Assembly (NCBI RefSeq): GCF_902506295.1 | Contig: NZ_LR733312.1 | Span: forward strand, 603,064 to 667,063 | Source of the DNA: Luteimonas sp. 9C | Lineage (GTDB): Bacteria > Pseudomonadota > Gammaproteobacteria > Xanthomonadales > Xanthomonadaceae | Length of the DNA stretch: 64,000 nt | Direction: 5' to 3' | Shown here: positions 1 through 10,114 of the stretch, piece after piece | How positions within the stretch are numbered: the first letter of the stretch is position 1 | Layout of the letters: each line of letters begins with the position of its first letter | Translations under genes and position numbers: made by a program | The notes under the pieces: generated by a model | Database searches by the model: none | Told to the model about the DNA's origin: nothing | The model's input: only the letters and a program-made list of their open reading frames with translations

Positions 1-1
1 C

Positions 2-607
2 TGGTTCACCCGCCTGCGCTATGAATCCGGCAATTGGGATGTGGACCAGCGGATGCCGTCCAACGTCATCACCTCGCTGATCGACTACACCAGCCTGCGG
101 GTCGATCCGGAGGAGCGGGTCGTCGCGCTGTCGGATCCGAAGATGCTGGCATCGCCGTTCTGCTATCTCGCCGGCCACAAGCTGGTCGAGTTCAGTCCGG
201 CCGAGCGACGCAACTTCGAGCGTTATGTGCGCGGTGGCGGCTTCGTGTTCGTCGATGACTGCAACCACGACATCGACGGCCTGTTCGCCAAATCGTTCGA
301 GGCGCAGATGGCCGCGATCTTCGGCGCATCCGCGCTGCGGAAGCTGCCGAACAATCATGCGCTCTACCGCAGCTTCTTCCAGTTCCCGGATGGCCCCCCG
401 GCGACGAGCTTCGAGCTCAACGGCTGGGGCGACGATCTGGTGCACGACTACCTCAAGGGCATCACGATCGACGGGCGCCTGGCCGTGCTCTACAGCAACA
501 AGGATTACGGCTGCGAGTGGGATTACGACTGGCGCAACAAGCGTTTCCTGGCCGAGGACAACACCAAGTTCGCGGTCAACATCGTCATGTATGCCTTGAG
601 CGCATGA
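2..607 (+). CDS. DUF4159 domain protein (5' truncated)
   Basis: The reading frame is open from the window edge, so the N-terminus (probably a signal peptide or membrane anchor) is missing; about 200 residues remain. The visible part is the conserved DUF4159 core. It shows RYESGNWDVDQRMPSN near its start, then GHKLVEFS, then FVFVDDCNHDIDGLF, and it ends in the family's NKDYGCEWDYDWRNKR stretch. DUF4159 proteins have a glutamine-amidotransferase-like fold and unknown activity. They are habitually encoded beside MoxR ATPase, DUF58 and BatA-type genes, as here. Family assignment is firm; function is unknown. Confidence 0.85.
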   Translation, partial: WFTRLRYESGNWDVDQRMPSNVITSLIDYTSLRVDPEERVVALSDPKMLASPFCYLAGHKLVEFSPAERRNFERYVRGGGFVFVDDCNHDIDGLFAKSFEAQMAAIFGASALRKLPNNHALYRSFFQFPDGPPATSFELNGWGDDLVHDYLKGITIDGRLAVLYSNKDYGCEWDYDWRNKRFLAEDNTKFAVNIVMYALSA

Positions 608-621
608 CCACCATTTCTGTC

Positions 622-637
622 GTGGGCGCGCGCCCAC
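622..637. terminator. 16-bp GC palindrome after the DUF4159 gene
   Basis: A perfect palindrome (GTGGGCGC followed by its complement) lies 15 nt after the DUF4159 stop. A run of five T follows about 7 nt later. It could be a weak terminator or attenuator ahead of the MoxR gene. The arms have no loop bases of their own, so at most a 6-bp stem forms. Low confidence as a true terminator. Confidence 0.35.
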
Positions 638-659
638 ACCCGCATTTTTCGAGGCACGC

Positions 660-1661
<1,002 letters not shown>

Positions 1662-1669
1662 TCTCCCCG

Positions 1670-2599
1670 ATGGCGACTGCGGGACCCGACGCGCCCGGAA
1701 CGCCGGTGGCCGATGCCGCGGGCGACGGCCTGTCGCCGGCATTGCGCGCATTGCTGGCGACCCTGCGCCTGCGGCCGCGTCATGCCCTGGGCCGGCAGGG
1801 CATCGGCCACCACGCGAGCCGCAACCGCGGCAGCGGGCTCGAGTTCGCCCAGTACCGCGCCTACGAGTCCGGCGACGAGCCGCGGCAGATCGACTGGAAG
1901 CTCTACGCGCGCAGCGACCGGTTCTTCGTCCGCGAAGCCGAGCGCGACAGTCCGGTCCGTGCATGGCTGCTGCTCGACACCACCGCGTCGATGACCCAGG
2001 CCGACGAAGCCGCGCCGACGCGCTCCCGATTCGATGTGGCGCGGCTGCTGGCGACCTGCGTCTACGAGATCGCGCAGCGTCAGGGCGATGCCTGCGGCCT
2101 GGTGCTGTGCGGTGGCGCAGGCGTCGCGCTGGTCACGCCGGGTACCGGCCCACGCCAGCGGGACCGGCTGCGGCATGCGCTGGCTGCGGCGCGGCCGCAC
2201 GGCGAATGGCCCGATGCGAAGGCGCTGGCGCCCGCGTGGGGACGCATCGCACGTGGCGACCTCGTGGTCGCGATCGGTGACTGGTTCGATGAGGCCGCAG
2301 TCGAACAACTGGTCCAGCTCGCCAATGCGGGCCGCGACGTGGTCGCCCTGCAGGTGCTGACCGCGGACGAACGGGACTTTCCGTTCCGCGACGGGCGCCG
2401 CTTCGTGGAACCCGAGGCCGGGGAGTCGCTGCTCGGCGACGGCCCCGCCTTGCGTGCGGCCTATCTGCAGCGTTTCGAAGCGGCGCGTACGGCGCTGGCG
2501 GCGCGATTCGCGGCGGCCGGCATCCGGTTCGCCACGCATGTGATCGATGCACCGCCGGACGCCGTCCTCGGCGCACTGTTCGGCGATCGCGCGTCGTGA
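1670..2599 (+). CDS. DUF58 domain-containing protein
   Basis: A 309-residue protein with the DUF58 signature YRAYESGDEPRQIDWKLYAR at residues 62-81. A von Willebrand A-like segment (LLDTTASM, residues 101-108) follows, where a MIDAS-type DxSxS motif would sit but is degenerate (DTTAS). No membrane helix is evident, so it should be cytoplasmic. It starts 8 nt after the MoxR stop and overlaps the next gene by 4 nt, so the genes are probably co-transcribed. DUF58 proteins are regular partners of MoxR ATPases. The biochemical role is unknown; an adaptor or client role is inference from context. Confidence 0.9.
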   Translation: MATAGPDAPGTPVADAAGDGLSPALRALLATLRLRPRHALGRQGIGHHASRNRGSGLEFAQYRAYESGDEPRQIDWKLYARSDRFFVREAERDSPVRAWLLLDTTASMTQADEAAPTRSRFDVARLLATCVYEIAQRQGDACGLVLCGGAGVALVTPGTGPRQRDRLRHALAAARPHGEWPDAKALAPAWGRIARGDLVVAIGDWFDEAAVEQLVQLANAGRDVVALQVLTADERDFPFRDGRRFVEPEAGESLLGDGPALRAAYLQRFEAARTALAARFAAAGIRFATHVIDAPPDAVLGALFGDRAS

Positions 2600-3744
2600 G
2601 TGTCGGTCTGCTCGCGCCGGCTGCGCTTGCAGCGTTGATCGCGTTGCTGTTGCCGCTGTTGCTGCATCTGGCGCGGCGCGATGCGACGCGCCCCACGCCC
2701 TTCGCTGCATTGCGCTGGTTGCGCGAGCGGCCGAAACCGCGACGTCGCCTGCGGTTCGACGACTGGCCGCTGCTGCTGGTGCGGCTGCTGCTGTTGGCAC
2801 TGCTCGCGGTGTGGCTGGCGTGGCCGGTCCTGCACGGCGAAACCGCGCCGGCGCGCTGGACCGTCATCGTGCCCGGCGTCGCCGACACGGCGCTGCCGCC
2901 CATCGAAGACGGCGCGCCGGCGCCCCGCTGGCTGGCGCCCGGGTTTCCGGAAGTCGGGCGCGAATCCACGCCCGCACGCGCCGGCGCCAGTGTCGCCAGC
3001 CTGTTGCGCGAGCTGGACATGACCGCACCGGCCGGCACCGCGCTGACCGTGCTGGTGCCCGACACGATCGATGGCGCCGACGGTGGACGCATCGTGCTGT
3101 CGCGGCCGGTCGACTGGCAGATCGTGGCGGGCCGCGAACCCGACGTGGACGTGCCGCCGACACTGCCGCCGCGTCTCGATGTCTTCGGCATCGCCGCCGA
3201 CGATCCGGCATTGCGGGTGCTGCGCGCGGTCGCGCGCGCCTGGCGTCCTGATGATGCCGATGCGTTGCGCATCGCCAACGCAGATGAATCACCGCGTGCG
3301 GATGCGATTGCCGTGTGGTGGGACGACACCGCGCCGCCCGCTGCGTTGCGCACGCAAACGACTGGTCGCGTGCTGCTGTTGGGTCCTGATGTGCCGCGCG
3401 AAGCGATCGACTGGCAGCCGGTCTGGCAGGGCGCCGACGGCGACCCGCTGTTCGAACGCGCCGCCTGCGGCGGGGCGATCTGCGTGCGTGTCGCGCAGGC
3501 CGTCCATCCGGCGACGATGCCCGGCCTGCTCGATCCCGACTTCCCGGCGCGCCTGCGCGACCTGCTGCAGCCGCCGCCTTCACCCCGACGCATTGCCGCG
3601 GCGGATCTGGCGCCGTCGACCGGCGCCGATACCTGGCCGCCGACACCGCGCGATCTGCGGCCGTGGTGGGTCCTGCTCGCCGCACTGGTCTTCGCGCTGG
3701 AGCGCTGGATGGCCGCGGCGCCGCGTCGGAACCGGACGACATGA
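2596..3744 (+). CDS. BatA-like membrane protein
   Basis: A 382-residue protein beginning at a GTG that overlaps the DUF58 stop (GTGA). The N-terminus is the BatA N-terminal region: a hydrophobic helix at about 3-24, the PLLLHLARR turn, a basic segment (RERPKPRRRLRF), then a second helix at about 54-75. The middle is a long, probably periplasmic region, and there is a C-terminal helix around WWVLLAALVFALERW. BatA-type proteins accompany MoxR/DUF58 proteins and have been linked to stress or aerotolerance phenotypes in other bacteria. No intact vWA metal site is obvious. The family call rests mainly on the N-terminus. Confidence 0.8.
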   Translation: MSVGLLAPAALAALIALLLPLLLHLARRDATRPTPFAALRWLRERPKPRRRLRFDDWPLLLVRLLLLALLAVWLAWPVLHGETAPARWTVIVPGVADTALPPIEDGAPAPRWLAPGFPEVGRESTPARAGASVASLLRELDMTAPAGTALTVLVPDTIDGADGGRIVLSRPVDWQIVAGREPDVDVPPTLPPRLDVFGIAADDPALRVLRAVARAWRPDDADALRIANADESPRADAIAVWWDDTAPPAALRTQTTGRVLLLGPDVPREAIDWQPVWQGADGDPLFERAACGGAICVRVAQAVHPATMPGLLDPDFPARLRDLLQPPPSPRRIAAADLAPSTGADTWPPTPRDLRPWWVLLAALVFALERWMAAAPRRNRTT

Positions 3745-5993
3745 GCGTCACCGCGCAGCTGACCCGCACGCTCGGCGCCGCGCGTCGTCGCGCGGCCGCG
3801 ATCGTGCTGCTGTGCGCGCTGCCGCTGGTCGCGGGCATCGCGACGCTGGCGTGGCGATTCGCGGGCGTGCCGCTCGCGGCCGGTTTCGTGCTGGTGGGAC
3901 TGGCGACCGCCGTGTGGTTGGCGTCGCGGCGCGCGGCGCGCTTCGATCGTGCCTGGCTGACCCGCCGCCTGGACGCGGGCCGCGTCGACATGGACGACAG
4001 CGCCGCGCTGGTGTTCGCGCGCCCCGAGGCGCTCGGTGCGCTGCAGCGCTTGCAGCAGTCGCGTCTGCGGGCACGCCTCGCGTCGACGCCGTGGACGCCT
4101 GCGCCCGCACCGTGGCCGAAGCGCGGACTCGCGGCCGCCTGGATATCCGGCGCGATCCTGATCGCCGCTGCCGTGTGGTGGCCGCCGATCACTCCGCGCG
4201 CGGACGCGCAGGCACGCGCGATGTCCGGATCCGCTGCCGTGGATGGCACGCTGGTCCTGCAGTCGCAATCGCTGCGGATCGAAGCACCGCCCTACACCGG
4301 GCAGGCCGTGCGCACCCAGACCGAACTCGACGCACAGGCGCCCGCGGGCGGGACGCTGCGCTGGACCTTGCGCTTCGCGCCACAGCCGCAGCGTGTGGCG
4401 TTGCGGCTGCACGACGACAGCGAGATCGCGTTCGTGCGCGACGGCGAGGACTGGGTGGCGACGCTGCGGCTCGACCAGTCCTGGCTGTACCGCATCGCCG
4501 TCGATGGCGACACCGACCACATCCTGGCGCGCGCGCAGCCCTGGCGACTGGACGCGGTGCCGGACCGGCCGCCCGAGGTGCGCGTGCGCACGCCGGAAGA
4601 GACCTTGTCGACCTATACGCGCGGGCAGCGCGCCTGGGCGCTGGCGTTCGAGGCCAGCGACGATCACGGCATCGCGTCGACCGCGCAGCTGCGGATCACG
4701 GTCACGCGCGGCAGTGGCGAGGCGATCACCTTCGAGGACCGCACGATGCCGCTGCGCGGACGCGGCGATGCGCGTGCGATGACGTTTGCGACCACGCTCG
4801 ATCCGGTCGCGCTCGGTCTGGAAGAGGGCGGCGATCTCGTCGCCCAGCTCGAAGTGCGCGACAACCGCGTTCCGGAACCGCAACGTGCCCGCAGTGCCAG
4901 CCTGATCCTGCGCTGGCCACCACCGGCGCCGGTCGATGCGGATGGGCTCGAAGGCCTCGCGCGCGACGTGCTGCCCGCGTATTTCCGCAGCCAGCGCCAG
5001 ATCATCATCGACGCCGAAGCCCTGATCGCCGAACAGCCGCGTATCGAGCGCAGCGCCTTCGAAGGACGCTCCGATGCACTCGGCGTCGACCAGCGCATCC
5101 TGCGCCTGCGCTACGGCCAGTTCCTCGGCGAAGAGTCGGAAGGCGGCTCGCGCCCGCCCCCCACCGACGATGCGCAGGACGCGCCCCCGCCCGCGCGCAA
5201 GCCGCTGCCGATCGACGACTTCGGCCAGACCGACGCGCCGGCGGTGGCGGCGGACGATGCGCACGCGCACGACGAGGACGGTCATGCGCACGACGATGCG
5301 CCTGCCGCACAGGGCGCAGCCGCGCACGACGACCACGATCACGACCACGCACCGCAGGACGCGACGACCTTCGGTCGCGCCGACGACGTGCTGGCGACAT
5401 TCGGCCACACCCACGATCTGCCGGAAGCGGCGACGCTGCTCGATCCGAAAACGCGCGAAATCCTGCGCGGCGCGCTGCAGGCGATGTGGCAGTCGGAACT
5501 GCACCTGCGTCAGGCCGCGCCGCGCGAGGCGCTGCCGCATGCCAACCGCGCGCTCGAACTGATCAAGCAGGTGCAGGAAGCCGACCGCATCTACCTGGCG
5601 CGGGTGGGTTCCGTGCTGCCGCCCGTCGATCCCACCCGGCGACTCGGTGGCGACCGCGACGGCATCGCGCCACGCGCCGTACCGGCGCCGGACCTGGAGT
5701 CGGACGCCGCACCCGCGAACGCCTGGCGCGCGCTCGCCTGGCACGATGCGCCGGATCTCGATGCATTGATTGCGTGGGCGCAGGCACATCCGCGCCAGGT
5801 CGACGATCCGCTCGCGTTGCTGGCCGCGGTCGATGCATTGCGACGCGATGCGGCCTGCGCTGACTGCCGCCACGCCTTGCGCGGCCAGTTGTGGCGCGTG
5901 CTGCAGCGGCCGCTGCCGGCGCCCGCGCGGCGCGCGTCTCCCGATGCGATGGGGACGCGTTATCTCGATGCACTGCAGGAAGACGCCCCATGA
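3741..5993 (+). CDS. Large membrane-anchored DUF4175-like protein with His/Asp-rich loop
   Basis: A 750-residue protein. The start is set at the ATG overlapping the upstream stop by 4 nt; an in-frame extension upstream lies inside the BatA gene and is disregarded. Two N-terminal helices (about 18-40 and 45-60) and another near residues 130-150 (ISGAILIAAAVWW) anchor a large extracytoplasmic region. Around residues 505-540 is a striking His/Asp-rich segment (for example DDAHAHDEDGHAHDD and HDDHDHDHA) that could bind divalent metal. The C-terminal part is helical. Overall size and position in a MoxR/DUF58/BatA cluster resemble DUF4175-type proteins. Function unknown; the family name is tentative. 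Confidence 0.7.
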   Translation: MSVTAQLTRTLGAARRRAAAIVLLCALPLVAGIATLAWRFAGVPLAAGFVLVGLATAVWLASRRAARFDRAWLTRRLDAGRVDMDDSAALVFARPEALGALQRLQQSRLRARLASTPWTPAPAPWPKRGLAAAWISGAILIAAAVWWPPITPRADAQARAMSGSAAVDGTLVLQSQSLRIEAPPYTGQAVRTQTELDAQAPAGGTLRWTLRFAPQPQRVALRLHDDSEIAFVRDGEDWVATLRLDQSWLYRIAVDGDTDHILARAQPWRLDAVPDRPPEVRVRTPEETLSTYTRGQRAWALAFEASDDHGIASTAQLRITVTRGSGEAITFEDRTMPLRGRGDARAMTFATTLDPVALGLEEGGDLVAQLEVRDNRVPEPQRARSASLILRWPPPAPVDADGLEGLARDVLPAYFRSQRQIIIDAEALIAEQPRIERSAFEGRSDALGVDQRILRLRYGQFLGEESEGGSRPPPTDDAQDAPPPARKPLPIDDFGQTDAPAVAADDAHAHDEDGHAHDDAPAAQGAAAHDDHDHDHAPQDATTFGRADDVLATFGHTHDLPEAATLLDPKTREILRGALQAMWQSELHLRQAAPREALPHANRALELIKQVQEADRIYLARVGSVLPPVDPTRRLGGDRDGIAPRAVPAPDLESDAAPANAWRALAWHDAPDLDALIAWAQAHPRQVDDPLALLAAVDALRRDAACADCRHALRGQLWRVLQRPLPAPARRASPDAMGTRYLDALQEDAP

Positions 5994-7804
5994 GCCCGGA
6001 ACGCTGGCTGCTCATCATGCTCGTCGTCGGCGCCGCACTTGCGGTGCTGCGACTGGTCGTCGGACATCTGCGTGCAGCGCCCGACGCACGTCCTGCCGCG
6101 TGGCGCACGTGCGCGCTCGTCGCATTGACCCTGCTGTCGACGGTCCTGCTGTTCCGCGGACTTTTACCGCCGCCCGTGGCGGTCGAGCGCGGCACGCTCG
6201 CCGTGCTGACCGCTGGCGCTGAGGGTCTCGCGGTGCCGGCGGCCGAGACCGTCGTCGCCTTGCCCGAGTACGGTGACGTACCACCAGGCGCCGAGCGCAT
6301 GCCGGATCTCGCGACCGCGCTGCGTCGGCATCCCGAGGCCCGCGCACTGGTCGTCGTCGGTCATGGACTCGAAGCACGTGATCGCGATGCGGTCGGTGGT
6401 CGCGCGCTTGCGTTCGTGCCTGCCGAAACGCCTGCGGGACTGGTCGAACTCGTCGCGCCCACACAGATCGGCCCCGGTGCGCGGTTCGCGGTGCGCGGTC
6501 GCGTATCGGGCATCGCTGCGGCGCGCGTGTCGCTGCTGGATCCGGCGGGGCGTGTCGTGTCGAGCGTGGAAGCAGACGACGCCGGACGTTTCCGGCTGGG
6601 CGCGACCGCGCGCGATGCCGGCGCGACGCTGTTCGATGTCGTCGTGCACGACGTGGACGCGCGTGAGATCGAGCGCGTGCAGATGCCGGTGATCGTCGAT
6701 GCGGCCGCGCCGGTGCGCGTGCTGCTGATCGCGGGACCGCCGAATCCGGATGTGCGGGCCCTGCGGCGCTGGGCCGAGGATGCGGGTCTGACCTTGCGCT
6801 GGCGCACGACCTTCGGTGGTGGCGCGGGCATGGGCGATTCACCCGCATTCGATGCCGCATCGCTCGCCGGACAGGATCTGGTGCTGCTCGACACGCGCGC
6901 CTGGGACGGCCTCGGCGCCGGCGCGCGTGCGGCGTTGCTGACGGCCGTGCGTGGTGGGCTGGGCTTGCTGATCCATGCGCCACAGGCGCCGTCCGCAGCG
7001 TTGCGTGGCTGGCTGCGCGGCGCCGGCCTGACGATCGAGACCGGTCGCGCCGTCGACTGGCAACCGGATGGCGGTCCGGACGATGTCGCACGTCTGCGCG
7101 CCTGGATGGGGCCGGGCAGCGACGACGCCCCGTTCGATCCGCTGCTGGCCGGCGAAGCGGCGCCGACGCTCGCGTATCTGCCGCTGTCGGGCGGCGCGCC
7201 GGCGCCCGGCGATGGGCCGCCCGGAATGATGCGTTGGCAGGCGGTCGGGCAGGGGCGCATCGGTGTGGTCACGCTCGCCGACAGCTGGCAGCTCCCGCTG
7301 GCCGGCCGCGCGGATCTGCACGCCGGCCTGTGGAGTGGCTGGGCGAACACGCTCGCGCGCGCCGGTGATGTGCAGCCACCGCATTTCGACGGCGAATTCC
7401 GTGTCGGCACCCCTTCGATGGTCTGCGGGCTGGAGGCCGACGCGCGCCTCCACGCGCCCGACGGCACGACGTCCGCGCCCGCGCCCGACCCCGCGGCGAA
7501 CGGGTGCGCCGGCATCTGGCCGACGATGGCCGGATGGCATCGCATCGAATCGGCTTCCGGCAGCTGGCCATTTCTGGTCCGCGCCGACAATGCCGCCGCG
7601 GGCCTGCACAGCGCCGCACTGGCGCGTGCGACGCAGGCGCTGGTGCGTGCATCGGACACGACGCCCGACACGATGACGGCGACACGCCCGGGCCGCGCCT
7701 GGCCGTGGCTGCTGGCCTGGCTGTGCGTCACTGCTGCGCTGTGGGGGCTGGGTCGCGCGCGCGCGGGGCGTCAGCAGCCGCCAGGGCCCGCACGCAGCGC
7801 ATAA
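5990..7804 (+). CDS. Membrane protein of the MoxR/DUF58 cluster, unknown function
   Basis: A 604-residue protein whose ATG overlaps the preceding stop by 4 nt, so it is the last gene of the envelope cluster. Two helices lie near the N-terminus (about 5-25 and 40-60) and one near the C-terminus (PWLLAWLCVTAALWGL), with roughly 500 residues between that are probably periplasmic. That region includes a carboxypeptidase-regulatory-like beta-sandwich stretch (around RVSLLDPAGRVVSSVEADDAGRF) and an amidotransferase-like segment. The topology resembles BatA/vWA-associated membrane proteins. No catalytic motif is recognised. An alternative start lies inside the upstream gene and is unlikely. Confidence 0.7.
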   Translation: MSPERWLLIMLVVGAALAVLRLVVGHLRAAPDARPAAWRTCALVALTLLSTVLLFRGLLPPPVAVERGTLAVLTAGAEGLAVPAAETVVALPEYGDVPPGAERMPDLATALRRHPEARALVVVGHGLEARDRDAVGGRALAFVPAETPAGLVELVAPTQIGPGARFAVRGRVSGIAAARVSLLDPAGRVVSSVEADDAGRFRLGATARDAGATLFDVVVHDVDAREIERVQMPVIVDAAAPVRVLLIAGPPNPDVRALRRWAEDAGLTLRWRTTFGGGAGMGDSPAFDAASLAGQDLVLLDTRAWDGLGAGARAALLTAVRGGLGLLIHAPQAPSAALRGWLRGAGLTIETGRAVDWQPDGGPDDVARLRAWMGPGSDDAPFDPLLAGEAAPTLAYLPLSGGAPAPGDGPPGMMRWQAVGQGRIGVVTLADSWQLPLAGRADLHAGLWSGWANTLARAGDVQPPHFDGEFRVGTPSMVCGLEADARLHAPDGTTSAPAPDPAANGCAGIWPTMAGWHRIESASGSWPFLVRADNAAAGLHSAALARATQALVRASDTTPDTMTATRPGRAWPWLLAWLCVTAALWGLGRARAGRQQPPGPARSA

Positions 7805-7831
7805 TCCCGCCGTACAACCGGAGAGACGACG

Positions 7832-8176
7832 ATGGCGCATACGGGGCGCTGCCACTGCGGCAGCCTGGCGTTTGAACTGGACGGCGACATCGCCGAGGTC
7901 TACGACTGCAACTGCTCGATGTGCCGACGGCGCGGCGGCCTGCTGGCGTTCGCCGCCGCCGACGCACTGCGCGAAACCGGCAGCGGCACGCCGCAGACCT
8001 ATCGCTTCAACACCCACCACATCGCGCATCATTTCTGCGGGACCTGTGGCATCGCGCCGTACAGCCGCGGCGTCGGTCCGGATGGTACGGAGATGGCCTG
8101 CGTCAACGTGCGTTGCATCGACGGACTCGATCTTGCGTCGCTGCAGATCGTGCAGATCGACGGGGCCCGCCTGTGA
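7832..8176 (+). CDS. GFA (CENP-V/Gfa fold) family protein
   Basis: A 114-residue zinc-site protein of the glutathione-dependent formaldehyde-activating (Gfa) family. The full cysteine set is present: CHC at residues 7-9, C-N-C-S-M-C at 26-31 and CGTC at 69-72, matching the structural and catalytic zinc sites of the fold. Gfa was described as S-(hydroxymethyl)glutathione synthase, but most family members have unproven activity. Downstream it is followed, with 4-nt overlap, by a lipoprotein gene. Family call strong; substrate unknown. Confidence 0.9.
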   Translation: MAHTGRCHCGSLAFELDGDIAEVYDCNCSMCRRRGGLLAFAAADALRETGSGTPQTYRFNTHHIAHHFCGTCGIAPYSRGVGPDGTEMACVNVRCIDGLDLASLQIVQIDGARL

Positions 8177-8973
8177 GGCGCGCGCGGCTGCGTCGGGTCT
8201 CCGCGGTCCTGGTGCTGGCAGCGCTGGCGAGCGGCTGTTCAAGCCCCAGCGCCGACGCGAACGGCATGGCCTACGCGGAAGCTGGCAACGCGCCGACGGC
8301 GGATTCCGATGGCGCGTTGCTGGCCTACGAACACAGCATCGGCGTGCAGCTCGACAGCGACACCATCCTGCCGCGCCTGCAGGCGATCCAGGCCTCTTGC
8401 CGCGATGCGCGCTTCGGTGCGTGCACGCTGATCGAAGCGCAGCAGTCGGCCGGCGATCGCCCGTCCGCACGTGCGGTGGTGCGCATGGCGCCCGCGGGCA
8501 TCGAACCGATGATCGCGTTGGCAGGCGAGGGGGGTGAGGCCGGTGAGCGCAGCACGCGTGCCGAAGATCTCGCGGTCCTCGTGCGCGACAACACCACCGA
8601 GCAGGACCGGCTGACGAAGGAAATGGCGCGGCTGCAGGCGTTCGAGTCGCGACGCGATCTGTCGGTGGCGGACATGATCGCGTTGTCGGAGCGCATCGCC
8701 GCGACCGAAGCGCAGATCGAGGCCGCGCGTCGCGATGGCGCCCAGCACCGCCGTCGCATCGACACCCAACTGCTGACCGTGCAGCTGCGTGCGCGCGATG
8801 GCGAACAGGGGCGCAGCGAGATCGGCGCCGCGTTCCGCGAGTTCGGTGGCACCCTCGCCACCGGCACCGCCTGGACGATCCGTGCGACTGCGTTCCTGTT
8901 CCCGTTGGCGATCGTCGGTGTCGCGCTGTTCGCCCTGCTGCGTGCGCTGTGGCGGCGGCGTCGCCGCGGCTGA
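8173..8973 (+). CDS. DUF4349 family lipoprotein
   Basis: A 266-residue protein starting at a GTG that overlaps the preceding TGA. The N-terminus is a lipoprotein signal (VLVLAALASGC, acylated Cys near residue 19). The middle has a predicted coiled coil around residues 140-200 (RLTKEMARLQAFESRRDLS through the EAQIEAARRDGAQHRRR region). A C-terminal transmembrane helix (FLFPLAIVGVALFALL) is capped by an Arg-rich tail. This lipobox, coiled coil and C-terminal helix is the layout of DUF4349 proteins, whose function is unknown. A longer in-frame form starting at 7921 would run through the GFA gene and is rejected. Confidence 0.8.
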   Translation: MRRARLRRVSAVLVLAALASGCSSPSADANGMAYAEAGNAPTADSDGALLAYEHSIGVQLDSDTILPRLQAIQASCRDARFGACTLIEAQQSAGDRPSARAVVRMAPAGIEPMIALAGEGGEAGERSTRAEDLAVLVRDNTTEQDRLTKEMARLQAFESRRDLSVADMIALSERIAATEAQIEAARRDGAQHRRRIDTQLLTVQLRARDGEQGRSEIGAAFREFGGTLATGTAWTIRATAFLFPLAIVGVALFALLRALWRRRRRG

Positions 8974-9128
8974 GCTCCGGAACGCACGTTGGTTGCCCAG
9001 GGCGATGGGCTGCTGCAGACTCGGGACGCCGCATGTCATGCCGGCATTCCGGTCGCGCCGCGCAGATCCGGGACCGCGCCGGTTCAAGACGCAGGCACCG
9101 TCTGCGTCATCCCTGCAAGGAGGACGCC

Positions 9129-10076
9129 ATGGTCACCCGTCGCGATGCCCTGAAACTCTCACTCGGTGCCGGCCTGTCGCTGGCATTGCCCGGCGCGCTG
9201 TTCGCCGCCACGCCTGCGCCGATGCGGACGCGCCCGATTCCGTCGAGCGGCCAGCGCATTCCCGTCGTCGGTCTCGGCAGCTCCGCGACGTTTTCGTCGA
9301 CCGCGCGCGACGACGCATCCGCCCTCAATGAAGTACTGCGCACGCTGGTCGACCAGGGCGGCGCCGTGTTCGACACCGCGCCCAGCTACGGCGCCTCGGA
9401 AGCAGTCGCCGGCAAGGCGGTGCAGGATCTCGGCATCGCCGATCGCGTGTTCTGGGCGACCAAGGTCAATGTCGCCGGCCGCGACGCGGATGCGAAGGCC
9501 GATCCGGCGGCGGCGCGCGCGCAGATCGAAGCCTCGTTCTCGCGTCTCGGGCGCGACACGATCGATCTGATCCAGGTGCACAACCTGGGCGACATTCCGA
9601 CCCAGCTCGGCATCCTCAAGGAGCTGAAGGACGCCAAGCGCGTGCGCTACATCGGCGTCACCTCGACCAGCAAGCCGGCGTATCCGAAGCTGATCGAGAC
9701 GATGCGCAACGAACCTCTGGATTTCATCGGCGTCGACTACGCGGTCGACAACCGCGATGTCGAAGAGACGATCCTGCCGCTGGCGGCAGAACGTGGCATC
9801 GGCGTGCTGGTCTATGCGCCGTTCGGCCGCACGCGATTGTGGCAGCGCGTGGGGGAAACGCCGGTGCCGGACTGGGCCGCGGAATTCGGTGCGGCCACCT
9901 GGGGCCAGTTCTTCCTGAAGTTCGTGCTGTCGCACCCCGCGGTCACCTGCGTCACGCCGGCGACCAGCCGCGCTTCGAACCTGGTCGACAATCTCGGGGC
10001 CGGGCGTGGGCGCCTGCCGGATACCGCGCAGCGCGAGCGCATGGCCAGGCTGATCGAGGCGTTGCCGAGCGCCTGA
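9129..10076 (+). CDS. Exported aldo/keto reductase (Tat signal)
   Basis: A 315-residue aldo/keto reductase preceded by a twin-arginine-like signal peptide (TRRDALKLSLGAG, cleavage near ALFAA, about residue 27). The catalytic tetrad of the superfamily is intact: Asp82 and Tyr87 (FDTAPSYG), Lys112 (ATKVN) and His151 (QVHN). The start is fixed by an excellent AAGGAGG Shine-Dalgarno 7 nt upstream. Tat export of a folded, cofactor-loaded NADPH-type oxidoreductase to the periplasm is plausible, but the cofactor there is unproven. The gene stands alone between the DUF4349 gene and the convergent sulfide regulator. Substrate unknown. Confidence 0.9.
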   Translation: MVTRRDALKLSLGAGLSLALPGALFAATPAPMRTRPIPSSGQRIPVVGLGSSATFSSTARDDASALNEVLRTLVDQGGAVFDTAPSYGASEAVAGKAVQDLGIADRVFWATKVNVAGRDADAKADPAAARAQIEASFSRLGRDTIDLIQVHNLGDIPTQLGILKELKDAKRVRYIGVTSTSKPAYPKLIETMRNEPLDFIGVDYAVDNRDVEETILPLAAERGIGVLVYAPFGRTRLWQRVGETPVPDWAAEFGAATWGQFFLKFVLSHPAVTCVTPATSRASNLVDNLGAGRGRLPDTAQRERMARLIEALPSA

Positions 10077-10114
10077 CCCAGTCGGGTCGGCGTTGGCCCT
10101 GCACCCCGCGCGGC

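Noticed and set aside
9088..9108. 7-bp hairpin (GACGCAG/CTGCGTC) before the aldo/keto reductase.
   Set aside because: Could be a leader structure, but the stem is short and GC composition alone makes such hairpins frequent.
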